Of a stretch of 64,000 bases of DNA, positions 1-6,691 are shown in pieces. Both the position numbers and the translations under genes were made by a program. Source of the stretch: Flavobacterium resistens (GTDB lineage Bacteria; Bacteroidota; Bacteroidia; Flavobacteriales; Flavobacteriaceae); assembly GCF_900182645.1 (NCBI RefSeq), contig NZ_FXTA01000003.1:719356-783355 (forward strand), written 5' to 3'. The first letter of the stretch is position 1, and the number at the start of each line of letters is the position of its first letter. A model generated the notes under the pieces. The model was not told the origin of the DNA. It did no database searches and saw nothing but the letters and a program-made list of their open reading frames with translations.

Positions 1-1
1 G

Positions 2-2059
2 ATTACAGACATGAAAAGTGTTGAAGTGTGGGCAGAAATTGGTGTTATCTTTTTACTTTTTAGTTTAGGACTCGAATTTAGTTTTAAAAAACTGATGAAA
101 GTTGGTGGCACTTCGTCCATCACCGCCATAACTCAGATTATGTTTATGACCATGATTGGTTATCTGGTTGGACAGTGGATGGGTTGGGGAAAAATGGATA
201 GTATTTTTCTTGGTGCAACGCTTTCAATTTCCTCTACAACCATAATTATTCGGGCATTTGATGAATTGGGAGTTAAAGGAAAAAAATTCGTAGGAATTGT
301 ATTTGGTGCCTTGATTGTCGAAGATATTGTCGCAATTTTAATGCTTGTTTTATTATCAACAATTGCGGTGAGCGATCAGGTCTCCGGAACTGCTTTATTG
401 CAATCTGTTTTAAAATTAATTTTCTTTTTGATAATTTGGTTTTTAGGCGGAATTTTCATTATTCCAACGATTTTAAAAAAGGCAAAGCATTTATTGAGTG
501 ACGAGATGTTGCTTATTATTTCGCTTGCATTATGTTTGATGATGGTAATGTTTGCTGCCAATGTTGGTTTCTCTCCTGCATTAGGAGCTTTTATAATGGG
601 TTCTATTATTGCTGAAACCACTCAAGCGGAAAAAATTGAGCATTTAATTCAGCCAGTAAAAGACTTATTTGGGGCTGTTTTCTTTGTGTCAGTTGGAATG
701 TTGATCAATCCGGTAACTTTGATTGATTATGCGCTTCCTGTTTTGATCATCACATTGGTCACTGTTTTTGGAAAAGCATTCAGTTCTGCATTTGGAGCTT
801 TATTATCTGGTCAACCTTTAAAACAATCTGTACAAACTGGAATGAGTTTAGCACAAATTGGAGAATTCTCATTTATCATCGCCACGCTCGGAATGACATT
901 GAAAGTGACAAGCGATTTTTTATATCCAATAATTGTGGCAGTTTCAGCAGTTACCACGTTTACAACTCCGTTTTTAATTAAATATTCTGAAACTTTTGCT
1001 TTGTTTTTAGAATCAAAAATGCCAAAAAAATGGGTTAAAAATATTAATCGTTATAGCGTAAATGCACAGGCGATTAAATCGGTAAGTACTTGGCAAATTG
1101 TTTTAAGAGCTTCTGTGACACAAATTATACTTCATACTATAATTATTACGGCTATTATTTTATTATCTGCCAAATTTGTTGCGCCTTTAGTAGCTGATAC
1201 CCGATTTGGAAATACGCTTGCCGCATTGATTACATTAGTGATTATTGCTCCATTTTTATGGGCACTTTCGTTGCGAAGAGTAAAAGTGGATGAAGTTGAA
1301 ATTTTATGGGAAGAACGAAAATATCGTGGTGCACTTTTAATGCTGATTTTAATCAGAATGAGTCTTGGCTTGTTTTTCGTGGGCTTTTTGTTGAATATTT
1401 TCTTCTCGCCTTTGGTTGCTTTTGTTGCGCTGATAATTGCAATTGGAGCATATCAAATATTCCCGAAAAAATTAAACGAACAATATCATAAAATTGAAAA
1501 TCACTTTCTGAAAAATCTGAATGATCGTGAAAACAAAAAAATTGACAGACGTTATGCTAATTTGATGCCGTGGGACGGTCACATGTCGTTTTTTGATATT
1601 GGAAAAGAATCAAACCTGGCTGGAAAAACTTTAGAAGAATTAAAAATTCGAGAACAGCTTGGAATTAATATTGCAGAAATAAAACGAGGCGATATTACAA
1701 TTCCAATTCCAACTAAAAATGAACGTTTGTTTCCGGGTGACGAAATTTGCGTAATTGGTACGGATGCTCAAGTTACTGAATTTGCCAAATATTTAGATCA
1801 AAATGAAATTGAAGCTCCTCCTGTGGTCCAAGAATCTGAAATTGTGTTGCGTCAGTTAGAAGTTTCTCAAGAAGAATTTATTCAGAAAAGCATTGGACAA
1901 TTTAGAGGAAAAACTGGCGGCCTAGTCGTAGGAATTGAGCGAAATGGAAACCGAATCCTAAATCCTGAATCGAATATTATTTTGAGTCAGAATGATATCA
2001 TTTGGGTTGTAGGCGACAAGAAAAAAATGAATGAGTTGGTTTCTTCGAAAAGGAACTAA
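2..2059 (+). CDS. Kef-type monovalent cation:proton antiporter, 5' end outside window
   Basis: Inner-membrane K+/H+ (or Na+/H+) antiporter of the CPA2 family, which usually serves pH, potassium or electrophile-stress homeostasis. The reading frame is open from the first bases. The visible start resembles the interior of the family (WAEIGVIFLLFSLGLEF), which normally follows an extra helix pair of roughly 50 residues, so the true start lies upstream of the window. About 12 hydrophobic segments fill the first 490 visible residues. Two TrkA-C-like domains follow (about 525-600 and 615-682), suggesting cytosolic ligand gating, without an obvious intervening TrkA-N NAD domain. The stop codon TAA lies inside a CTAAGG repeat word. 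Family assignment is strong; the exact ion is unknown. Confidence 0.9.
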   Translation: MTDMKSVEVWAEIGVIFLLFSLGLEFSFKKLMKVGGTSSITAITQIMFMTMIGYLVGQWMGWGKMDSIFLGATLSISSTTIIIRAFDELGVKGKKFVGIVFGALIVEDIVAILMLVLLSTIAVSDQVSGTALLQSVLKLIFFLIIWFLGGIFIIPTILKKAKHLLSDEMLLIISLALCLMMVMFAANVGFSPALGAFIMGSIIAETTQAEKIEHLIQPVKDLFGAVFFVSVGMLINPVTLIDYALPVLIITLVTVFGKAFSSAFGALLSGQPLKQSVQTGMSLAQIGEFSFIIATLGMTLKVTSDFLYPIIVAVSAVTTFTTPFLIKYSETFALFLESKMPKKWVKNINRYSVNAQAIKSVSTWQIVLRASVTQIILHTIIITAIILLSAKFVAPLVADTRFGNTLAALITLVIIAPFLWALSLRRVKVDEVEILWEERKYRGALLMLILIRMSLGLFFVGFLLNIFFSPLVAFVALIIAIGAYQIFPKKLNEQYHKIENHFLKNLNDRENKKIDRRYANLMPWDGHMSFFDIGKESNLAGKTLEELKIREQLGINIAEIKRGDITIPIPTKNERLFPGDEICVIGTDAQVTEFAKYLDQNEIEAPPVVQESEIVLRQLEVSQEEFIQKSIGQFRGKTGGLVVGIERNGNRILNPESNIILSQNDIIWVVGDKKKMNELVSSKRN

Positions 2060-2170
2060 GGTTCTGAGGAGCTAAGGCTCTAAGGTTTTTTTTTAATAAT
2101 TAAGGCGCTAAGATGTTGAGTTTTCAAATAGAAATCTTAGCATCTTAGCGCCTTAGTATCTTAGCATCTC
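2055..2170. repeat. Word-repeat hairpin (CTAAGG/CCTTAG words)
   Basis: This is the spacer between the convergent antiporter and peroxiredoxin genes. The left side repeats CTAAGG-like words. A perfect 15-bp inverted repeat follows (2101-2115 with 2141-2155), then further CTTAG words. It overlaps the antiporter stop codon. It probably serves as a bidirectional terminator. The same words recur at 30681-30763. Confidence 0.8.
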
Positions 2171-2175
2171 AAAAA

Positions 2176-2814
2176 TTACTTATTCGGCTGTGGCGTCAAT
2201 CTTAAATAAGGTTTGATTGGCGTGTGTCCTTTTGGGAATTTTGCCGGAATATCGCTGTCTGGAATTGCCGGAGCAATTACAACATCTTCACCATCTTTCC
2301 AATTTGCAGGAGTAGCAACGCTATAATTTGCAGTTAATTGCAAACTATCAATAACGCGAAGCAATTCGTCAAAATTTCTTCCTGTTGAAGCTGGATACGT
2401 CAATGTTAGTTTGATTTTTTTATCGGCACCAATTACAAAAACAGAACGCACTGTGAATTTATCGCTGGCATTTGGATGAAGCATATCATATAAAGTTGCT
2501 ATTTTTTTATCTTCATCCGCAATAATTGGAAAATTGACTTCTGTATTTTGAGTTTCGTTAATGTCCTTAATCCACTCTTTATGTGATTCCAAGCCGTCTA
2601 CACTCAAAGCTATAACTTTCGTATTTCTTTTAGAAAATTCCGGAAGATAGTTTGCTACTGTTCCCAATTCAGTTGTACAAACCGGAGTAAAATCGGCAGG
2701 ATGTGAAAATAAGACACCCCATGAATCTCCCAAGTATTCGTAAAAATTGATTGGTCCTTGTGTGGTTTCTGCATGAAAATCTGGAGCTATATCGCCTAAT
2801 CTTAATGTTGACAT
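2176..2814 (-). CDS. 1-Cys (Prx6-type) peroxiredoxin
   Basis: Cytoplasmic thiol peroxidase that reduces H2O2 and organic hydroperoxides. The thioredoxin-like fold opens with a GDIAPDF segment, and the peroxidatic cysteine is Cys46 in the PVCTTE motif. The 212-residue length and the C-terminal extension ending in a proline-rich tail fit the Prx6/AhpC-TSA group with C-terminal 1-cysPrx_C domain rather than the shorter 2-Cys AhpC. I see no resolving cysteine. It is a single-gene unit, convergent with the antiporter across a repeat hairpin. The family call is certain; the reductant is unknown. Confidence 0.93.
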   Translation of the reverse strand: MSTLRLGDIAPDFHAETTQGPINFYEYLGDSWGVLFSHPADFTPVCTTELGTVANYLPEFSKRNTKVIALSVDGLESHKEWIKDINETQNTEVNFPIIADEDKKIATLYDMLHPNASDKFTVRSVFVIGADKKIKLTLTYPASTGRNFDELLRVIDSLQLTANYSVATPANWKDGEDVVIAPAIPDSDIPAKFPKGHTPIKPYLRLTPQPNK

Positions 2815-2925
2815 AATTTATAGTTTTTAGTTCCTCTAAAATTAACTAAAAAATACATTTAGAAAACACGTAAGAATTAAAAAAAAGTTAAAATTCTACA
2901 TTCTCTATCTAGTTAGTATTTTATT

Positions 2926-3837
2926 TTAGATAAAACCAACTATAAAATACCAAAACGCAAGCGTTAAAAACGAAATTGGGATTCCGAAACCAATCATCAT
3001 ACTACTTAATTTTGGTTTTAAACCATAAGTAGAAGCCAAAATTGCGCCCGTAATCATTGGCGCCATGGCAATTTCAACAATTGTTATTCTTATCGCTTCA
3101 GAGCGCTGATTGAAGATGAAAACATATAAGATGAAAATAATCAGCGGCGTCAAAATAAGTCGGACAAAAAGACCTAATCTTAAAAATTTCCAATGTTTAC
3201 TATTTCGATCAAAACTTAATTGTAATCCTACTGAGAACAAAGCCAGCGGTGTAACTAAACTTCCTAATTTCAATAAAACATATTGAATATTTGAATCCAA
3301 ATTATAATCTGTAACATTCATCAAACAGGCAACAACAAACGTAAGAAAAGGCGGAAAAAGAAGTATCTTTTTAGAAATACTTTTAAAATCGGGACTTCCG
3401 TTAGAATAAAATGCCGCCACAAAAACACCTAAAGTCGAAACCACAACAAAAGTTCCCGGCTGATCTACAAGTACGGCAGTTTCTAAACCTTTTTTTCCAA
3501 ATAAAGCTTCAATAATTGGATATCCAAGAAAAGAAGAATTGCTCAATCCTGCAGTCAGAATCAGACAGCCAATCAGTTTATTTGACCAACCTAATTTTCG
3601 TCCTAAAAAATGAAAAATAACAAACGCTAGAAAAAAACTAATCCAGCCCGCTCCTATTGGAAACAATAATTCATTGCTCCATTTTATTTTCGGAATATGA
3701 TATAAGGTAATTGCAGGAAGGCATACATAAATGACAATTTTATTGATTGTTTTATAAATGTGCGTTGGAAACTGCTTGATATTCTTCAGAAGCAATCCTA
3801 AAAACAGAAAAAAGAATATTATAATAAAGTTGTTCAT
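2926..3837 (-). CDS. AEC-family (auxin efflux carrier-like) permease
   Basis: Inner-membrane transporter of about ten helices and 303 residues, in the AEC family. Bacterial members export malate, malonate or other organic acids, and many have no known substrate. The protein is hydrophobic throughout, with the typical N-terminal NFIIIFFFLFLGLLLK helix and the conserved GLSNSSFLGYP segment around residue 100, where family members cross the membrane in a broken helix. A Met six codons upstream (3855) is also in frame, but the MNNF start at 3837 places the first helix as usual for the family. The upstream spacer is repeat-filled and gives no substrate clue. Confidence 0.82.
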   Translation of the reverse strand: MNNFIIIFFFLFLGLLLKNIKQFPTHIYKTINKIVIYVCLPAITLYHIPKIKWSNELLFPIGAGWISFFLAFVIFHFLGRKLGWSNKLIGCLILTAGLSNSSFLGYPIIEALFGKKGLETAVLVDQPGTFVVVSTLGVFVAAFYSNGSPDFKSISKKILLFPPFLTFVVACLMNVTDYNLDSNIQYVLLKLGSLVTPLALFSVGLQLSFDRNSKHWKFLRLGLFVRLILTPLIIFILYVFIFNQRSEAIRITIVEIAMAPMITGAILASTYGLKPKLSSMMIGFGIPISFLTLAFWYFIVGFI

Positions 3838-3875
3838 ATCGAGGCTTGAATGCAAAAATAACTATTTATAATTTA

Positions 3876-4040
3876 GTGATTAGTGAAAAGTGTATAGTAA
3901 TTAGCTATATTAAGTGAATACTAACTACTGATTTTCTTTTGTTAAACATATAACATTTCGTTGAAACCTATTACAACTTATTACTATACACTTTTCAATT
4001 CTCACTAATCACTTTTCACTTTTCACTTTTCACTTTTCAG
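3876..4040. repeat. Word-repeat hairpin (AGTGATTAGTGAAAAGTG words)
   Basis: This lies in the divergent spacer between the AEC permease and the Rrf2 gene. A left arm (3876-3900) built from GTGATTAGTG and AAAAGTG words is mirrored by 3980-4011. Next comes a 7-bp tandem, TTTTCAC, repeated about four times (4011-4040). Because both neighbours are transcribed away from it, it cannot be a simple gene terminator. It belongs to the same class as the repeats at 2055, 6595 and 48319. Confidence 0.8.
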
Positions 4041-4096
4041 TAATCACTCATTTCTAAAAAAATAGTTAAATTAGTATTTTGTGTTAGAAAAACCCA

Positions 4097-4104
4097 TACA
4101 TTTG
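4097..4104 (+). promoter_or_regulatory. Flavobacterial -7 element (TACATTTG) of the Rrf2 gene
   Basis: Matches the Bacteroidetes consensus TANNTTTG exactly. A TTG lies 15 bp upstream (4079-4081), slightly closer than usual. Transcription would start near 4110, inside the adjacent palindrome, giving a leader of about 15 nt. Confidence 0.55.
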
Positions 4105-4120
4105 TAACATATTTTATTAC
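4104..4120. promoter_or_regulatory. Candidate Rrf2 operator, copy 1
   Basis: GTAACATATTTTATTAC is an imperfect palindrome with GTAA/TTAC ends. It starts at the last base of the -7 element and ends 3 bp before the Rrf2 start codon. A 17-bp copy with one mismatch lies before the next gene (4554-4570). Its position suggests autorepression by blocking the promoter. Confidence 0.6.
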
Positions 4121-4123
4121 AGT

Positions 4124-4531
4124 ATGCTTTCAGGTAAATTTGCCATAACGATTCACATTCTTACTTTGCTCAATAAATTTCCAAATGATTATTTATCATC
4201 GGAATATATTGCAGGAAGCATGAACCTCAACCCTGTTTTGGTTAGAAAAGAAATCGCAAACCTAAAAGCGCACCATATTGTAGAAAGCAAAGAAGGTAAA
4301 AATGGCGGTACAAAACTGTCTGTAGACGCTGCTAAACTGACTTTAAAAGAAATTTTCGAAATGACTTTTGAAACCATTGGTTTAGGTTATGCTAAAAATC
4401 AGCCAAACCCTGATTGTCCTGTCGGAAAAAAAATCAATCAGAATTTGGATGCTTTATATAAAGAAATGAATCAAAAAGTTAATGCACAACTGGAAAAAAT
4501 TTCTTTGGAAGATTTTTCGAACCAGTTTTAA
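4124..4531 (+). CDS. Rrf2-family transcriptional regulator (YwnA-like)
   Basis: DNA-binding regulator of 135 residues with an N-terminal winged helix (about 1-80, including the MNLNPVLVRKEIANLK recognition region and a GGTKLS wing) and a C-terminal dimerisation helix. Rrf2 members that bind an Fe-S cluster carry three clustered cysteines. Here only one cysteine is visible (NPDCPVG), so this is the cluster-free YwnA-like type, which may sense thiol-reactive or aldehyde stress through that residue. The next gene is an NAD(P)-binding oxidoreductase, as in the Bacillus ywnA-ywnB pair. Near-identical palindromes precede both genes, pointing to autoregulation plus control of the partner. Confidence 0.88.
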   Translation: MLSGKFAITIHILTLLNKFPNDYLSSEYIAGSMNLNPVLVRKEIANLKAHHIVESKEGKNGGTKLSVDAAKLTLKEIFEMTFETIGLGYAKNQPNPDCPVGKKINQNLDALYKEMNQKVNAQLEKISLEDFSNQF

Positions 4532-4553
4532 AGCTATTTTTTTGCCTTAAACT

Positions 4554-4570
4554 GTAACATTTTTTATTAC
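4554..4570. promoter_or_regulatory. Candidate Rrf2 operator, copy 2
   Basis: GTAACATTTTTTATTAC differs from the copy at 4104-4120 in one of 17 positions and lies 18 bp before the start of the SDR gene. I see no good -7 element between it and the upstream gene, so it may regulate a weaker internal promoter or read-through. Confidence 0.6.
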
Positions 4571-4588
4571 TAAATAAATTTATATATT

Positions 4589-5230
4589 ATGAAAATCGCA
4601 CTTATTGGAGCAACAGGATTTGTTGGCTCAGCAATTTTAAACGAATTGGCAGACAGAAAACATGAAATTACAGCAATTGCAAGAACTCCAAAAGATACTG
4701 CCAACGCAACTTGGGTTGCCGCAGATATTTTTAATGCTGATGCTTTAGCAGAAATTTTAAAAGGACATGATGTTATAATTAACGCTTATAACCCGGGTTG
4801 GACAAATCCAAACTATAGCTCTGATTTCGAAAACGGATCAAAATCGATTCAGGAAGCTGCAAAAAAATCAGGTGTAAAACGTTTTATCACAATTGGAGGT
4901 GCTGGAAGTTTATATGTAGCGCCAGGCGTACAGGCAGTTGATACTCCAGAGTTTCCAAAAGAATATTATACAGCCGCTTCTGCAGCAAGAGATTATTTGA
5001 ATGTCATTAAAGAGGAAAAAGAATTAGATTGGGCATTTTTTAGTCCTGCTCTTGAAATGCATCAGGGAATTACAACAGGAAGAACTGGACAATACCGTTT
5101 AGGCTTAGAAAACCCAGTTTTTAACGACGAACAAAGAAGTATTTTATCTGTTGAAGATCTAGCAGTCGCTATTGCTGATGAAACTGAAAATGCAAAACAT
5201 CACCAAGTGAGATTTACTGCGGGGTATTAA
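4589..5230 (+). CDS. NAD(P)H-binding atypical SDR (YwnB-like)
   Basis: Rossmann-fold protein of 213 residues beginning KIALIGATGFVGSAIL, the GxxGxxG dinucleotide motif of atypical or extended SDRs (NAD(P)H-binding family PF13460). It has no typical YxxxK catalytic pair in the usual place. Relatives act as quinone or flavin reductases, or as NmrA-like redox sensors. The gene follows the Rrf2 regulator and has its own copy of the putative operator, so it is probably induced by the same signal. Substrate unknown. The ATG at 4589 is the only sensible start, directly before the nucleotide-binding strand. Confidence 0.88.
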   Translation: MKIALIGATGFVGSAILNELADRKHEITAIARTPKDTANATWVAADIFNADALAEILKGHDVIINAYNPGWTNPNYSSDFENGSKSIQEAAKKSGVKRFITIGGAGSLYVAPGVQAVDTPEFPKEYYTAASAARDYLNVIKEEKELDWAFFSPALEMHQGITTGRTGQYRLGLENPVFNDEQRSILSVEDLAVAIADETENAKHHQVRFTAGY

Positions 5231-5276
5231 TTTTTTTTTCGCTACGAATTCATGAATTATTTTTTTGAATTACGCA

Positions 5277-5380
5277 TGTCATCCTGAGCGAAGTCGAAGG
5301 ACACGTCCGAAATTCTACAATCAAAATAGACAAACTTTGTCGAGCTACTTGTGTGCCCTTCGACTTCGCTCAGCGTGACA
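5277..5380. repeat. REP-like inverted repeat (GAGCGAAGTCGAAGG type)
   Basis: The two arms (5277-5300 and 5357-5380) are 24 bp each and complementary except at two positions. They contain the CCTGAGCGAAGTCGAAGG core seen as dispersed repeats in many Bacteroidetes. The spacer has no gene. I know of no transposase linked to this repeat. Related fragments lie at about 16697 and 23856. Confidence 0.8.
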
Positions 5381-5421
5381 AAAAATTGTGAAAATTAGCG
5401 TAATTTGTGGCAAATAAATGT

Positions 5422-5466
5422 AAACAGTTTCAAAGGAACATTTGTCTTTTGAAACTGTTTTTGTTT
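5422..5466 (+). terminator. Intrinsic terminator after the SDR gene
   Basis: Perfect 13-bp inverted repeat (5422-5434 with 5448-5460) followed by a T-rich run. The right arm overlaps the TTG of the likely meaB promoter. Confidence 0.75.
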
Positions 5467-5478
5467 TCAGTACTTTTA
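5449..5478 (+). promoter_or_regulatory. Probable meaB promoter
   Basis: TTG at 5449-5451, a 19-bp gap, then TACTTTTA at 5471-5478 (one mismatch to TANNTTTG). It would give a leader of about 12-14 nt before the TTG start codon. Confidence 0.4.
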
Positions 5479-5496
5479 CAATACTAAAAAAGTATT

Positions 5497-6594
5497 TTGT
5501 CAAGTTTAAAGAAACAGTCGAGCAGTTTAACTGAAAAAGCTGGAATTTCATCTCCTGAAATCACCAATGTTTCAGCTATAAATCAAATTAAAAACAAACG
5601 CAGACAACAACCTACAGCTGAAGAATTAATTTCAGGAATACTTTCAGGAAACAGGACTTCTCTAAGTCGTGCAATCACACTCATAGAAAGTACCAATCCT
5701 GAACATGCAGAAAAAGCAAACCAAATTATAAAGGGTTGTTTGGCTCATGCCAATAAATCGGTTCGTGTTGGAATTACTGGTGTTCCCGGAGTTGGAAAAA
5801 GCACTTTTATTGAAGCTTTCGGAACCTATCTTACGCAATTAGGAAAAAAAGTGGCTGTTTTGGCAGTTGATCCAAGCAGTTCAATTTCGCACGGAAGTAT
5901 TTTGGGAGATAAAACCAGAATGGAAGAATTGGTAAAAGATGAAAATGCTTTCATCAGACCGAGTGCATCTGGAGAAAATCTGGGCGGTGTGGCGCGCAAA
6001 ACCCGTGAAGCAATCATTTTATGCGAAGCTGGGGGTTTTGACACGATAATTATCGAAACTGTTGGCGTTGGACAAAGCGAAACTGCAGTTCACAGTATGG
6101 TTGACTTTTTTCTTTTGTTAAAAATTTCCGGTGCTGGTGACGAACTTCAGGGTATCAAACGCGGTATTATGGAAATGGCTGACGCAATCGTAATCAATAA
6201 AGCTGACGGAGATAATATCAAAAAAGCCAATCAGGCAAAATTAGAATTCAATCGAGCTTTGCATTTATTTCCACCAAAAAAATCAAATTGGCAACCAAAA
6301 GTTACCACTTGCAGTGCAATTGCAAAAGAGGGTATTTCGGAAATATGGAATACTATTTCTGACTATTTCGAAATGACAAAAGAATCTGGATTCTTTCAGG
6401 AAAAACGACATGAACAAAATCAGTTTTGGATGATGGAAACCATCAATGAACAATTAAAATCAAATTTCTATAATCAACCGGAAATTATTTCTTTATTAGA
6501 ACAAAACAAAAAAGCAGTGCAAAATGATGAAATTTCACCTTTTGCAGCTGCTTCTGAGTTATTGAAATTTTATTTTAGTAAAGATACAAAGTGA
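5497..6594 (+). CDS. meaB: Methylmalonyl-CoA mutase-associated GTPase MeaB
   Basis: G3E-type P-loop GTPase that protects and reloads the B12-dependent methylmalonyl-CoA mutase. The Walker A motif GVPGVGKST is at about residues 94-103, followed by the DPSSS switch region, the ETVGVGQSE Walker B/switch II segment and the NKADG base-recognition motif. Length (365) and order match MeaB/ArgK. The frame has no ATG before the P-loop, so the start is non-ATG. TTG at 5497 keeps the N-terminal region typical of flavobacterial homologues. The mutase subunits lie far away at 49.5-53.1 kb. The gene ends inside a CAAAGT word repeat, which supplies the last codons and the stop. Confidence 0.93.
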   Translation: MSSLKKQSSSLTEKAGISSPEITNVSAINQIKNKRRQQPTAEELISGILSGNRTSLSRAITLIESTNPEHAEKANQIIKGCLAHANKSVRVGITGVPGVGKSTFIEAFGTYLTQLGKKVAVLAVDPSSSISHGSILGDKTRMEELVKDENAFIRPSASGENLGGVARKTREAIILCEAGGFDTIIIETVGVGQSETAVHSMVDFFLLLKISGAGDELQGIKRGIMEMADAIVINKADGDNIKKANQAKLEFNRALHLFPPKKSNWQPKVTTCSAIAKEGISEIWNTISDYFEMTKESGFFQEKRHEQNQFWMMETINEQLKSNFYNQPEIISLLEQNKKAVQNDEISPFAAASELLKFYFSKDTK

Positions 6595-6691
6595 CAAAGT
6601 TTCAAAGTGGCAAAGTTTCAAAGTGGCAAAGTTTCAAAGTGGCAAAGTTTTTTCTCTGCTTTGAACCTTTGTTACTTTGTCACTTTGAACC
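6590..6691. repeat. Tandem 16-mer repeat with inverted arm (CAAAGTTTCAAAGTGG)
   Basis: Three exact 16-bp copies (6595-6610, 6611-6626, 6627-6642) plus an 8-bp partial copy. The reverse-complement words CTTTG/ACTTTG follow in 6659-6691. It spans the convergent space between meaB and the sulfatase gene and overlaps the meaB stop codon. It can fold as a large hairpin and probably terminates both genes. Confidence 0.88.

Noticed and set aside
3876..4040. CRISPR-like array in the repeats before the Rrf2 gene
   Set aside because: Units are 7 bp without unique spacers and fold as hairpins; no cas genes anywhere.
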